NCBI RefSeq assembly: GCF_035818475.1 | Contig: NZ_JAYMGV010000001.1 | Coordinates: forward strand, 1,984,001 to 2,048,000 | Origin: Cognatitamlana sp035818475 | GTDB lineage: Bacteria; Bacteroidota; Bacteroidia; Flavobacteriales; Flavobacteriaceae | DNA length: 64,000 bases | Reading direction: 5' to 3' | Part shown: positions 16,051 through 25,706 of the stretch, one piece after another | How positions within the stretch are numbered: the stretch's first letter is position 1 | How the letters are laid out: every line of letters begins with the position of its first letter | The notes under the pieces: generated by a model | The model's input: the letters and a program-made list of their open reading frames with translations, nothing else | Told to the model about the DNA's origin: nothing | Databases searched by the model: none | Made by a program: the position numbers and the translations under genes

Positions 16051-16933
16051 TTCAGTGCTTTTAAAGGAGACGGTAGACGGTTTGAATATTAAGCCGGATG
16101 GAGTGTATGTTGATGTGACTTTTGGTGGAGGAGGTCATAGTAAGGAGATTTTAAGACGCCTTGGGAATGAAGGGAAGCTTTTCGCTTTTGATCAGGATGC
16201 AGATGCGCTAAATAATACTATTGACGACAGCCGATTTACGCTTATTCATGAGAATTTTAGGTATATAAAGCGTTTTTTGAGATTTCACGGTGTGAAAAAA
16301 GTAGATGGGGTTTTGGCTGATTTTGGAGTGTCATCTCATCAATTTGATGTAGCGGAACGCGGATTTTCTACAAGATTTGATGCGGATTTGGATATGCGTA
16401 TGAATCAGCAAAATGATTTGTCTGCATTTCACGTTATAAATGAATATGAGGAGGAGCAATTAAAACAGGTGCTTTTGCAGTATGGAGAGTTGAGAGCGGC
16501 ACCGGCAATGGCACGATTGATAGTTGAACAGAGAGATGTAAACCCAATAGTTACTAGTGAGCAGCTAAAAACGGTGTTGAAAAAATTTTTGCCACCTAGG
16601 CATGCTAATAAAGTGCTGGCTCAGATTTATCAGGCTATTAGAATAGAGGTGAATCAGGAGATTGAGGTTTTGAAAGAATTTTTGCTGCAAACACCGGAAC
16701 TTTTGGATGATGGGGGGCGTTTAAGTTTTATTTCCTATCACTCTCTTGAAGATAGGTTGGTAAAACGATTTATTAGAAATGGTATGTTTGAAGGGGAGCC
16801 TGAGCGTGATATGTATGGGAATTTTGAAGTACCGTTAAAAAAAGTTAATGGGTTAATAGTGCCAACGGCAGAAGAAATTAAAATAAACAACAGGGCAAGA
16901 AGTGCAAAACTTAGAATAGCAGAAAAAGTATAA
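16037..16933 (+). CDS. rsmH: 16S rRNA (cytosine1402-N4)-methyltransferase RsmH
   Basis: About 298 residues. The SAM-binding motif is VDVTFGGGGHSKEIL, followed by DFGVSSHQFDVAERGFSTR and the C-terminal FISYHSLEDRLVKRFI, all typical for RsmH (MraW). It methylates C1402 of 16S rRNA near the P site. The chosen start gives MEYHNSVLLKET, matching the family; three tandem ATG codons at 16025-16033 are upstream alternatives. It overlaps the end of mraZ by 14 bp, so translation is probably coupled. Confidence 0.95.
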   Translation: MEYHNSVLLKETVDGLNIKPDGVYVDVTFGGGGHSKEILRRLGNEGKLFAFDQDADALNNTIDDSRFTLIHENFRYIKRFLRFHGVKKVDGVLADFGVSSHQFDVAERGFSTRFDADLDMRMNQQNDLSAFHVINEYEEEQLKQVLLQYGELRAAPAMARLIVEQRDVNPIVTSEQLKTVLKKFLPPRHANKVLAQIYQAIRIEVNQEIEVLKEFLLQTPELLDDGGRLSFISYHSLEDRLVKRFIRNGMFEGEPERDMYGNFEVPLKKVNGLIVPTAEEIKINNRARSAKLRIAEKV

Positions 16934-17251
16934 GTGAAGAAAAAAATCTATAACATATTAAAAGGGACTTTTTTAGTCAGTGAAGATTCGTTTAGAAACT
17001 GGCGATTTATATTGTTTGTTTCTGGTCTTGCCTTGATAATGATTGCAAGTTCGCATAGCGCTGATAAAAAAGTGTATCAGATAGCGCGAATGAAAAATGA
17101 GGTTAAAGAAATGCGATCTAATTTTTTTGATGGTCGTTCCAGATTGATGAAACTTAAAATGGAATCGCATGTTATTAAAGTCATGAAAGAGAAAGGATTG
17201 TCGCTTTCTGATAATCCGCCAAATAAGATTATAGTCAAAACTCAAAATTAA
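16934..17251 (+). CDS. ftsL: FtsL-like cell division protein
   Basis: A 105-residue bitopic membrane protein: a short basic N terminus, one helix (about residues 25-40, FILFVSGLALIMIASS) and a periplasmic coiled coil of about 55 residues (KVYQIARMKNEVKEMRSNFFDGRSRLMKLK). Size, topology and position between rsmH and ftsI identify it as the FtsL-like member of the FtsQLB divisome complex. It begins with GTG directly after the rsmH stop codon; no ATG is available near it. Confidence 0.82.
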   Translation: MKKKIYNILKGTFLVSEDSFRNWRFILFVSGLALIMIASSHSADKKVYQIARMKNEVKEMRSNFFDGRSRLMKLKMESHVIKVMKEKGLSLSDNPPNKIIVKTQN

Positions 17252-17260
17252 AGTTCAATC

Positions 17261-19276
17261 TTGGCAGTAAACGAAAAGAACATATTGAACCGTTTGTATT
17301 TTATAGCAGGATGTATGTTCATCTTCGGCCTTGCTGTGGTATTTAAATTGTTGAGTATTCAGTTTTTGCAAGGGGACAAATACAGGGCTTTGGCTACTGA
17401 ACGTGTTGTTAAAGATGTTGTAATACCGGCAAACAGAGGTAATGTGTATTCTGTTAATGGTAATTTGTTGGCAACATCAATTCCTAAGTATGATATTAGA
17501 TTTGATGCTGTAACGCCATCAGTAAAAACTTTTGAAAAGTACATAAAACCTTTTTGTGATTCACTTTCAAAGTATTCCGGAAAATCTTCAAATAAGTTAG
17601 AAAAGCAGTTGCGAAGAGCAAGGGCGAATAAAAACAGGTATTATTTATTGGCTAGAAATATTGGTTATTCTGATTATATAAGGTTGAGGAATTTTCCATT
17701 GTTAAAACTTGGAGCATTTAAAGGAGGGTTGATTGTTGAGCAAACAACAAAGCGTGAGCATCCTATGGGTGGGATAGCACAACGTACTATTGGTTATGAG
17801 CGTATTGATGAAAAAGGAAATATAACAAGGCCTGGTATTGATGGTGCTTTTGGTGTGAAATATCTGCGAGGTGTTGATGGGCATCGTAAAAAACAAAAGA
17901 TAGGTAAAGGGCAGTGGAAACCTTTGAGTGATGCTAATGAAGTTGAGCCTAAAGATGGTTATGATGTGTATACTACTATTGATGTGAATATCCAGGATAT
18001 AGCACACCATGCGCTTTTAGAGCAATTAGAAAAATATAAGGCAGATCATGGTTGTGTAGTGGTAATGGAAACCAAAACAGGGGAGATTCGCGCTATTTCC
18101 AATTTGGGAAGAAATAAAAACGGACATTATTATGAGCGTTTGAATTATGCGGTAGGAGAAAGTCATGAGTCCGGTTCAACCTTCAAGCTTATGGCACTGG
18201 CAGCAGCTTTTGAAGATAAAGTGGTTGATACCAGTGATGTTGTTGATACAGAAAAAGGAATTATAAGCTTTTATGGAAAAAAGGTTAGAGATTCAAAACA
18301 TGGTGGTTATGGTAAGATAACCGTTGCAAAGGCATTTGAGGTGTCCTCTAATACCGGAATTGTAAAAGTTATTGATAAGGCCTATAGAAAACAGCCTGAA
18401 AAGTTTGTAGATAGGTTGTATGATATGAATCTTGATAATGACTTAAATCTTCCGATAATTGGAGAGCCAAAGCCTATTATTCCTGATCCAAGAATTAAAA
18501 ATGGCCGTTGGAGTGGTATAGCACTTCAGTGGATGGCTTATGGTTATGGAGTGTCTTTTACACCATTACAAACATTGACATTTTATAATGCTGTTGCAAA
18601 TGATGGTGTCATGGTAAAACCTCGGTTTTTAAAAGAAGTTAAAGAGTTTGATAGAGTGATTGAACCTTTTGAAAGAGAGGTGGTAAATAAGCAAATCTGC
18701 TCAAAAGAAACCATTTCTAAGTTGCAGGCATTGCTTAAGAGTGTTGTAGAGAAAGATCATGGTACAGGAAATAGATTGTATTCTAAAAACTTTTCTATGG
18801 CAGGCAAAACAGGAACTTGTCAAAAGGATTATAGAAATAAGGAAAAGCTAAATTATATCTCCTCATTTGCCGGGTACTTTCCTGCTGATGATCCTGAGTA
18901 TTCTTGTATTGTAGTGATTCATGAACCAGAAAAAGGAATAGGCTATTATGGAGCAGACGTGTCAGGTCCGGTATTTAAGAGAGTAGCCCAAAAAATTTAC
19001 ATAGATACGCCTCTAATAGATAAATTGGAATCTCTTGAGGTGAAAGTTGGAGTTGTAGATGAGGCTTATGAAAAGTTTTATAAAACAGCACAAACCTACA
19101 AAACTATTATGCCAAATTTAGTAGGTATGCCGGCAATGGATGCTGTGGTATTATTAGAGAATATGCAGGTGGATGTTAAGGTTAGGCTTGATGGAAGCGG
19201 AGTTGTTAAAGCGCAATCAGTGAGTAAAAATACAAAGCTAAGGCCTAATCAAACAGTAATTTTAAGAGCATCATGA
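17261..19276 (+). CDS. ftsI: septal peptidoglycan transpeptidase (penicillin-binding protein) with a C-terminal PASTA domain
   Basis: A 671-residue class B penicillin-binding protein. It has an N-terminal helix (about residues 12-34), a PBP dimerisation domain, and a transpeptidase domain with SxxK at GSTFKLM (Ser306), SxN at VSSNTG and KTG at AGKTGTC. The last ~60 residues (IMPNLVGMPAMDAVVLLENM onwards) form one PASTA domain, as in SpoVD/PbpB-like proteins. It cross-links septal peptidoglycan together with FtsW. It starts with TTG, 10 bp after ftsL; no ATG gives a complete N-terminal helix. The 3' end overlaps murE by 4 bp. Confidence 0.93.
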   Translation: MAVNEKNILNRLYFIAGCMFIFGLAVVFKLLSIQFLQGDKYRALATERVVKDVVIPANRGNVYSVNGNLLATSIPKYDIRFDAVTPSVKTFEKYIKPFCDSLSKYSGKSSNKLEKQLRRARANKNRYYLLARNIGYSDYIRLRNFPLLKLGAFKGGLIVEQTTKREHPMGGIAQRTIGYERIDEKGNITRPGIDGAFGVKYLRGVDGHRKKQKIGKGQWKPLSDANEVEPKDGYDVYTTIDVNIQDIAHHALLEQLEKYKADHGCVVVMETKTGEIRAISNLGRNKNGHYYERLNYAVGESHESGSTFKLMALAAAFEDKVVDTSDVVDTEKGIISFYGKKVRDSKHGGYGKITVAKAFEVSSNTGIVKVIDKAYRKQPEKFVDRLYDMNLDNDLNLPIIGEPKPIIPDPRIKNGRWSGIALQWMAYGYGVSFTPLQTLTFYNAVANDGVMVKPRFLKEVKEFDRVIEPFEREVVNKQICSKETISKLQALLKSVVEKDHGTGNRLYSKNFSMAGKTGTCQKDYRNKEKLNYISSFAGYFPADDPEYSCIVVIHEPEKGIGYYGADVSGPVFKRVAQKIYIDTPLIDKLESLEVKVGVVDEAYEKFYKTAQTYKTIMPNLVGMPAMDAVVLLENMQVDVKVRLDGSGVVKAQSVSKNTKLRPNQTVILRAS

Positions 19277-20736
19277 AAGCGTTAAAAGATATATTGTATA
19301 AGGTTACTATAAATGCTGTGGTTGGCACTACCGGTGTAAGTATTAGTGCTATTAATTTTGATTCCAGAAAGATAGATGATGGCCATTTATTTGTGGCTAT
19401 CCGTGGCTTGGTTGCTGATGGGCATGATTTTATTGGAAAAGCAATTAAAAATGGCGCAGTAGGGGTTGTTTGTGAAAAGTTACCTGAAAATTTAATAGAT
19501 GGAGTAACTTATGTGGAAGTAGATAATTCTAATAAAGCCCTAGCGATTATTGCATCTAATTTTCATGAGAACCCGTCAGAAAACTTAAGACTTGTTGGAG
19601 TTACAGGTACTAATGGGAAAACAACAGTAGCTAGCTTGTTGTATCAGTTGTTTAAAAAGGCAGGCTATAAAGTAGGTTTACTGTCTACCGTAAAAATTAT
19701 GATCGATGAAACTGAATATGCGGCAACGCATACTACACCGGATTCATTAACAATAAACGAGTGTTTAAGCAAAATGAATATTGCAGGTGTTGAGTTCTGT
19801 TTTATGGAGGTAAGCTCGCATGGGATTCATCAATACAGAACTGAAGGCTTGCGTTTTGAAGGAGGTATTTTTACTAACCTGTCTCATGACCATCTGGATT
19901 ATCATAAAACTTTTGCAGAGTATAGAGATGTGAAGAAAAGGTTCTTTGATGGGCTTTCTGGTAAATCATTTGCACTTTCAAATGTAGATGATAAGAATGG
20001 GTTGGTGATGCTTCAAAACACAAAGGCCAGAAAATATACATATGCTCTAAAACAATATGCGGACTATAAATCTCAAATTCTGGAAAATCAATTTGGAGGT
20101 TTATTGCTTAAGGTAAATGATAGTGAAGTGTGGACAAAGCTTGTGGGGAACTTTAATGCATATAACATATTAGCTATTTATGCTACGGCAGAGCTGTTAG
20201 GTCTTGAAAAGGTTGAGATTTTAAGGTTAATAAGTGATCTGGAAAGTGTGAGTGGACGTTTTCAGTATATCATTTCTGATGAAAAGATTACAGCCATTGT
20301 AGATTATGCGCACACTCCTGATGCGTTAAAAAATGTGTTGGGAACCATCAACAGTATAAGAACAAAGAACGAAGAACTTATTACAGTAGTAGGTTGTGGG
20401 GGAGACAGAGATAAAACTAAAAGGCCTAAAATGGGGCATATTGCCACGGCCTTAAGTACAAAAGTAATTTTTACGAGCGATAATCCCAGAAGTGAAAATC
20501 CGGGAGAGATTTTAAAAGACATTGAAAGTGGGGTTGAACCACAGAACTTTAAAAAAGCACTAACCATAGAAGACCGAAAGCAAGCTATTAAAGCAGCATG
20601 TCAAATGGCTCAACCCAACGATATTATTTTAATTGCTGGTAAAGGGCATGAAACCTATCAGGAAGTTAAAGGGCAGCGCTATGATTTTGATGATTTTAAA
20701 ATAGTACAGGAGTTTTTAAAACAATTACAAAAATAA
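19273..20736 (+). CDS. murE: UDP-MurNAc-L-Ala-D-Glu: meso-diaminopimelate ligase
   Basis: A 487-residue Mur ligase. The N-terminal domain has FDSRKIDDGHLFVAIRG, the ATP-binding P-loop is GVTGTNGKTTVASL (about residues 114-127), and the substrate-selecting motif is DNPR (TSDNPRSENPGEI, about residue 405). DNPR marks selection of meso-diaminopimelate, so this organism has DAP-type peptidoglycan. The start overlaps the ftsI stop (ATGA). murF does not follow as in the E. coli cluster; mraY comes next. Confidence 0.96.
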   Translation: MKALKDILYKVTINAVVGTTGVSISAINFDSRKIDDGHLFVAIRGLVADGHDFIGKAIKNGAVGVVCEKLPENLIDGVTYVEVDNSNKALAIIASNFHENPSENLRLVGVTGTNGKTTVASLLYQLFKKAGYKVGLLSTVKIMIDETEYAATHTTPDSLTINECLSKMNIAGVEFCFMEVSSHGIHQYRTEGLRFEGGIFTNLSHDHLDYHKTFAEYRDVKKRFFDGLSGKSFALSNVDDKNGLVMLQNTKARKYTYALKQYADYKSQILENQFGGLLLKVNDSEVWTKLVGNFNAYNILAIYATAELLGLEKVEILRLISDLESVSGRFQYIISDEKITAIVDYAHTPDALKNVLGTINSIRTKNEELITVVGCGGDRDKTKRPKMGHIATALSTKVIFTSDNPRSENPGEILKDIESGVEPQNFKKALTIEDRKQAIKAACQMAQPNDIILIAGKGHETYQEVKGQRYDFDDFKIVQEFLKQLQK

Positions 20737-20782
20737 TAATGTCATTCTTAAAGCAGTTGGCAAATATAAATTAGAGAATTAA

Positions 20783-22024
20783 ATGTTATACTATCTATTT
20801 GAATATATAGAAACACAATTTCACTTTCCGGGGGCTAGGCTTTTTGGTTATATAACTTTTAGGGCTGCTTTTGCAATGATTTTATCGCTTTTGATTTCAA
20901 CTATTTATGGAAAACGAATTATTCGTTTTTTATTAAAGCAACAAGTGGGAGAGACTATAAGGGACTTAGGGCTTGAAGGGCAAAAAGAAAAAGCGGGAAC
21001 GCCAACTATGGGAGGTCTCATTATTATTCTGGCAACTTTAATTCCAGTATTGCTATTAGCAAAACTAGAAAATATTTATATCATCTTGTTGATAGTGACA
21101 ACACTTTGGATGGGAACTATTGGTTTTATTGATGATTATATTAAAAAGTTTAAAAATGACAAAGAAGGGCTAAAAGGGCGTTTTAAAGTTTTAGGGCAAA
21201 TTGGCTTAGGAATAATTGTTGGGGCAACGTTGTTCTTTCATCAGGATGTAACCATGAAGGAAAAGCTTCCGCAGGAAGAACGACAGGCTTTGGTGGCTGA
21301 AAATCCAAATATATCGCCTTCAAAACTATTTCAGGATGAAATTAAATCAACTAAAACTACCATTCCTTTTGTAAAGGGAAATGAATTTGATTACGCTAAA
21401 CTTATAACATGGATAAGTCCTGGCCTTGAAAAATATGCCTGGGTTATTTTTATTCTTGCATCTATTTTTATTATAACAGCTGTGTCTAACGGCGCTAATT
21501 TAACCGACGGGATAGATGGATTGGCAGCAGGGTCGTCGGCAATTATTGTGCTTACATTGGGGATTTTTGCCTGGGTGTCAGGTAATATTGTTTTTTCGGA
21601 ATATCTGAATATCATGTATATCCCCAGAGTAGAAGAGATCACAATTTATATTGCAGCTTTTGTCGGGGCACTTATAGGTTTTCTTTGGTATAATACATTT
21701 CCAGCTCAGGTATTTATGGGGGATACAGGAAGTTTGACCATTGGAGGGATTATAGCTGTAATAGCCATTGCAGTTAGAAAAGAGTGGCTAATACCATTAT
21801 TGTGCGGCATATTTTTAGCAGAGAACTTATCGGTTGTTATGCAGGTGAGTTGGTTTAAATACACCAAAAAAAAGTACGGAGAAGGAAGGCGTATTTTCAA
21901 AATGTCACCATTACATCATCATTATCAGAAATTAGGGTATCATGAAAGTAAGATTGTTACAAGATTTTGGATTATAGGCATTTTACTGGCTATAGTGTCT
22001 ATTGTAACATTGAAAATTAGATAA
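20783..22024 (+). CDS. mraY: phospho-N-acetylmuramoyl-pentapeptide transferase
   Basis: A 413-residue polytopic membrane enzyme with the MraY signatures GTPTMGGLIIIL, the DD pair in GFIDDYIKK, NLTDGIDGLAAG and the HHH motif MSPLHHHYQKLG near the end. It transfers phospho-MurNAc-pentapeptide to undecaprenyl phosphate, forming lipid I. An insertion of about 60 residues between helices (around residues 150-200: QDVTMKEKLPQEERQ onwards) makes it longer than the E. coli enzyme (360 residues); such insertions are known in Bacteroidota. The gap to murE is 46 bp. Confidence 0.95.
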   Translation: MLYYLFEYIETQFHFPGARLFGYITFRAAFAMILSLLISTIYGKRIIRFLLKQQVGETIRDLGLEGQKEKAGTPTMGGLIIILATLIPVLLLAKLENIYIILLIVTTLWMGTIGFIDDYIKKFKNDKEGLKGRFKVLGQIGLGIIVGATLFFHQDVTMKEKLPQEERQALVAENPNISPSKLFQDEIKSTKTTIPFVKGNEFDYAKLITWISPGLEKYAWVIFILASIFIITAVSNGANLTDGIDGLAAGSSAIIVLTLGIFAWVSGNIVFSEYLNIMYIPRVEEITIYIAAFVGALIGFLWYNTFPAQVFMGDTGSLTIGGIIAVIAIAVRKEWLIPLLCGIFLAENLSVVMQVSWFKYTKKKYGEGRRIFKMSPLHHHYQKLGYHESKIVTRFWIIGILLAIVSIVTLKIR

Positions 22025-22033
22025 AAGGTATTA

Positions 22034-22053
22034 TGCTGAGCGTAGTCGAAGCG
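22034..22053. repeat. dispersed short repeat inside the mraY-murD spacer
   Basis: The 42-bp spacer contains TGCTGAGCGTAGTCGAAGC, the core of a short sequence (CTGAGCGTAGTCGAAG, with TGCGC variants) that I recall as a widespread intergenic repeat in Bacteroidota genomes. It lies between mraY and murD in an otherwise tightly packed operon. The identification rests on memory of the motif and not on a second copy in this window. Confidence 0.55.
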
Positions 22054-22066
22054 TATCAATATAGAA

Positions 22067-23404
22067 ATGACAAAACAAAGATTGGTCATATTGGGAGGAG
22101 GAGAAAGTGGTGTGGGAACAGCGCTTTTGGCAAGGGAAAAAGGATATGATGTATTTGTTTCAGATAAAGGAAAAATAAAAGAAAAATATAAACAAGTTCT
22201 TATACATAATGAGATTGAATGGGAAGATCAAACCCATACGGAATCTAAAATCCTGAATGCAGATATTGTTATGAAAAGCCCGGGTATTCCTGATAAGGTG
22301 GCTTTAATAAGCCAAATTAAAACGAAAGGAATAACGGTGGTTTCTGAAATAGAATTTGCTTCAAAATTTACTGAAGCAACTATTATTGGAATAACAGGAA
22401 GTAATGGTAAAACAACTACTGCAAGTTTAACACATCATGTACTAAAACAGGAATTGAGTGTTGGATTGGCAGGAAATATAGGAGATAGTTTTGCTAAACA
22501 GGTTTTAGAGGAAGGGTTTGGGAATTACGTTTTAGAGATCAGTAGTTTTCAATTGGATGATATTATTGACTTTAAACCAAAAATAGCGGTGATTACCAAT
22601 ATTACACCAGATCATTTGGATAGGTATGATTACAAATTTGAGAAGTATATCAATTCAAAGTTTAGAATTGCAATGAATCAAACAAAAGAAGACTATTTGA
22701 TTTATGATGCAGATGATGATGTAATAGTTGATCATTTGAAAAATAATCCGGTTCAATCCACATTATTGCCATTTTCATTGGAGAGACCAATAGAAAATGG
22801 CGCGTATTTAGATAAAAATAATATTAGACTAACAATAAATAATAATCAAATCATTATGCCTACAACAAAATTAGCATTAGAAGGGAAGCACAATATTAAA
22901 AATGCAATGGCAGCTTCTACTGTGGCGCATTTGCTAAAAATAAGAAAGCAAACCATTAGAGAGAGTTTGGAGAATTTTCAAGGCGTAGAACACCGTTTAG
23001 AGCAGGTGTTAAAAATAAACAAGGTACAGTATATAAATGACTCTAAGGCCACAAATGTTAATGCCACATACTATGCTTTGGAAAGCATGGATACACCAAC
23101 GGTTTGGATTGTTGGTGGCGTAGATAAGGGGAATAATTATGAAGAGTTATTCTCGTTTGTTAATGAAAAAGTGAAAGCCATAATTTGTCTAGGTGTTGAT
23201 AATGATAAATTGATGAACACTTTTGGAAATATGGTAGACGTTATTATTGAGACACAGTTTATGAATGAAGCTGTGAAAATAGCATACAAGTTGGCAGAAC
23301 CTGGTGATAATGTTTTGCTTTCACCGGCATGTGCAAGCTTTGATTTGTTTGAGAATTATGAAGACCGCGGACGTCAATTTAAAGAAGCTGTGAGAAATTT
23401 ATAA
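22067..23404 (+). CDS. murD: UDP-MurNAc-L-alanine: D-glutamate ligase
   Basis: A 445-residue Mur ligase with an N-terminal Rossmann-like domain (LVILGGGESGVGTALLAREKG), the P-loop GITGSNGKTTTASL (about residues 108-121), VLEISSFQLD and the C-terminal HRLEQV and NDSKATNVNATYYAL motifs characteristic of MurD. It adds D-glutamate to UDP-MurNAc-L-Ala in the cytoplasm. The gap to mraY is 42 bp and carries a dispersed repeat; ftsW follows after 8 bp. Confidence 0.96.
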   Translation: MTKQRLVILGGGESGVGTALLAREKGYDVFVSDKGKIKEKYKQVLIHNEIEWEDQTHTESKILNADIVMKSPGIPDKVALISQIKTKGITVVSEIEFASKFTEATIIGITGSNGKTTTASLTHHVLKQELSVGLAGNIGDSFAKQVLEEGFGNYVLEISSFQLDDIIDFKPKIAVITNITPDHLDRYDYKFEKYINSKFRIAMNQTKEDYLIYDADDDVIVDHLKNNPVQSTLLPFSLERPIENGAYLDKNNIRLTINNNQIIMPTTKLALEGKHNIKNAMAASTVAHLLKIRKQTIRESLENFQGVEHRLEQVLKINKVQYINDSKATNVNATYYALESMDTPTVWIVGGVDKGNNYEELFSFVNEKVKAIICLGVDNDKLMNTFGNMVDVIIETQFMNEAVKIAYKLAEPGDNVLLSPACASFDLFENYEDRGRQFKEAVRNL

Positions 23405-23412
23405 ATATAGTT

Positions 23413-24606
23413 GTGCAAACAGTATTTAAAAACATAAAAGGAGATAAACTAATTTGGGCCATAGTTACGCTATTGGCTATACTGTCGTTTCTACCGGTTT
23501 ATAGTGCTGCGAGTAACCTGGCATACAAAGGAGGAGGAAGCAGTACATTTACTTTTTTTGTTAAACATTTTGTGCACTTAACATTGGGGTTTGCTATCAT
23601 GTATGGTGTGCATAAAATCCCTTATAGATATTTTAAAGGGCTTTCGTTGGTGATGGTGCCGGTGGTGCTTGTACTATTAGGGTTAACTATGTTACAAGGA
23701 ACAACTATTGAAGGAGCCAATGCCAGTAGATGGATTCAAATTCCTTTTGTTGGGATGTCCTTTCAAACTTCCACACTGGCAGCTGTAGTGTTATTTGTAT
23801 ATGTGGCCAGATATATGTCAAAAATAAAGGATGAGGTCATATCGTTTAAGGATTCTATTTTGCCGCTATGGTTACCTGTTTTTTTGGTTTTGATACTTAT
23901 TTTACCTGCAAATTTTTCAACTACAGCTATTGTATTTTTAATGGTGATTATGCTGGTGTTTTTAGGAGGATATCCAATCAGGTATTTAGCAGTTATTATC
24001 GGTTCAGGGATTGCGGTATTAGCGTTATTTGTTTTAGTGGCTAAAGCATTTCCCGAAGCAATGCCTAACAGGGTTGATACCTGGATGGGTAGAATAGAGA
24101 GTTTTACTAATCCGGAGGATACAGAAGCTGACTACCAAATTGAAAAGGCTAAAATAGCTATTGCTACAGGAGGTATACAAGGAGTGGGGCCGGGAAAAAG
24201 CTTGCAGAAAAACTTTTTACCGCAATCGTCATCAGACTTCATATTCGCTATTATTATTGAGGAATATGGGCTAGTTGGAGGATTTGTAATAATGACGTTG
24301 TATTTATGGCTATTATTTAGAATTGTTATCGTAGCTCAGAAGTCAGATACGATTTTTGGAAAGCTTTTAGTGTTGGGAGTTGGGTTACCTATAGTATTTC
24401 AGGCTTTAATAAACATGGCTGTAGCAGTTGAATTATTTCCTGTTACAGGGCAAACATTACCGCTAATAAGTAGCGGTGGAACCTCTATTTGGATGACTTG
24501 CCTTGCCATTGGAATCATATTAAGTGTAAGTGCAAAACGAGAAGAAATCAAAGAACAGGAAATAAACGAAGAAAACCCATTAGAAATCCTATCAGAAACT
24601 ATTTGA
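23413..24606 (+). CDS. ftsW: septal peptidoglycan glycosyltransferase FtsW (SEDS family)
   Basis: A 397-residue polytopic membrane protein of the SEDS family with about ten helices. Features include the GANASRWI loop, the large periplasmic loop with YQIEKAKIAIATGGIQGVG and GPGKSLQKNFLPQSSSDFIF, and PVTGQTLPLISSGGTS near the C terminus. It polymerises glycan from lipid II at the septum with its partner FtsI. It starts with GTG; the next in-frame ATG would remove the first helices. The last base of its TGA is the first base of the murG ATG. Confidence 0.95.
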   Translation: MQTVFKNIKGDKLIWAIVTLLAILSFLPVYSAASNLAYKGGGSSTFTFFVKHFVHLTLGFAIMYGVHKIPYRYFKGLSLVMVPVVLVLLGLTMLQGTTIEGANASRWIQIPFVGMSFQTSTLAAVVLFVYVARYMSKIKDEVISFKDSILPLWLPVFLVLILILPANFSTTAIVFLMVIMLVFLGGYPIRYLAVIIGSGIAVLALFVLVAKAFPEAMPNRVDTWMGRIESFTNPEDTEADYQIEKAKIAIATGGIQGVGPGKSLQKNFLPQSSSDFIFAIIIEEYGLVGGFVIMTLYLWLLFRIVIVAQKSDTIFGKLLVLGVGLPIVFQALINMAVAVELFPVTGQTLPLISSGGTSIWMTCLAIGIILSVSAKREEIKEQEINEENPLEILSETI

Positions 24607-25706
24607 TGAGTAATTATAAAATCATATTATCAGGAGGAGGAACAGGAGGTCATATCTACCCTGCAATAGCTATTGCAAATGAGTTAAAATCTCGTTATCC
24701 GGATGCTGAATTTTTGTTTGTGGGGGCAAAAGATAGAATGGAGATGGAAAAGGTGCCACAAGCAGGGTATGAGATAAAAGGGCTTTGGATTTCCGGAATT
24801 CAACGCAAATTAACATTAAAGAATTTATCATTTCCTTTTAAAGTAATTAGTAGCCTTTGGAAAGCTCGTAAGATTATTAAGTCCTTTAAGCCAGATGTGG
24901 CTATTGGTACTGGCGGTTTTGCGAGCGGGCCATTGTTATATATGGCTGCTTCAAATAATATAGAAACATTAATTCAGGAACAAAACTCTTACCCTGGTAT
25001 TACAAATAAACTATTAGCAAAAAAAGCAAAGAAAATATGTGTGGCGTATGATGGTTTGGAGCGTTTTTTTCCTGAAGATAAAATTATTAAAACAGGTAAT
25101 CCGGTTAGGCAGGGGTTGTTAAATGTAGATACAAAAACAGTTGAAGCGAAAGATTTTTTTGATCTAAAGCATGGCAAATATACGTTGCTAATTATTGGAG
25201 GGAGTTTAGGGTCAAGGCGAATTAATGAGCTTATTGAAAAAGAGCTGGATTTTTTTGATACACAGAATATTCAAATTATTTGGCAGTGCGGTAAGCTGTA
25301 CTATCAGCAGTATAAAATTTATAATAATACTAATAACGTACAGGTTTATGAGTTTTTGAATAATATGGATTTTGCTTATGCAGCTGCAGATATAGTAATT
25401 TCAAGAGCAGGGGCAAGTTCGGTTTCTGAGCTTTGTATTGTTGGTAAGCCGGTTATTTTTATTCCATCACCTAATGTGGCAGAAGACCATCAGACTAAAA
25501 ACGCCATGGCAATTGTAAACAATGATGCGGCTATGATAATTAAAGAAGAGGATCTGGATGCAGATTTTGAAAACAAGTTCTCTCAACTTGTGGCATCATC
25601 GGAAAGACAGAAAGAATTAGGAGAAAATATTAAAAAGTTAGCATTGGTAGATGCTACCAATGAAATTGTAGATGAGGTTGAAAAACTTCTTAAAGAAAGC
25701 AAATGA
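24606..25706 (+). CDS. murG: UDP-GlcNAc: undecaprenyl-PP-MurNAc-pentapeptide GlcNAc transferase
   Basis: A 366-residue GT28 glycosyltransferase. It begins MSNYKIILSGGGTGGHIYPAI, the family hallmark, with IQEQNSYPGITNK in the N-terminal domain and SRAGASSVSELCIVGKPVIFIP in the donor-binding domain. It converts lipid I to lipid II at the inner face of the membrane. The ATG overlapping the ftsW stop (TGATG) gives the expected N terminus; a longer in-frame opening upstream lies within ftsW and was rejected. The 3' end overlaps murC by 4 bp. Confidence 0.96.
   Translation: MSNYKIILSGGGTGGHIYPAIAIANELKSRYPDAEFLFVGAKDRMEMEKVPQAGYEIKGLWISGIQRKLTLKNLSFPFKVISSLWKARKIIKSFKPDVAIGTGGFASGPLLYMAASNNIETLIQEQNSYPGITNKLLAKKAKKICVAYDGLERFFPEDKIIKTGNPVRQGLLNVDTKTVEAKDFFDLKHGKYTLLIIGGSLGSRRINELIEKELDFFDTQNIQIIWQCGKLYYQQYKIYNNTNNVQVYEFLNNMDFAYAAADIVISRAGASSVSELCIVGKPVIFIPSPNVAEDHQTKNAMAIVNNDAAMIIKEEDLDADFENKFSQLVASSERQKELGENIKKLALVDATNEIVDEVEKLLKESK

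Noticed and set aside
17702..18010. 102-codon ORF opposite ftsI
   Set aside because: Antisense shadow of a well-conserved coding region; hydrophobic by mirror of the codon pattern only.
24489..24605. N-terminal extension of murG by 39 residues
   Set aside because: It runs within the ftsW coding sequence in another frame and yields a low-complexity basic peptide. The ATG at 24606 gives the normal MurG N terminus.
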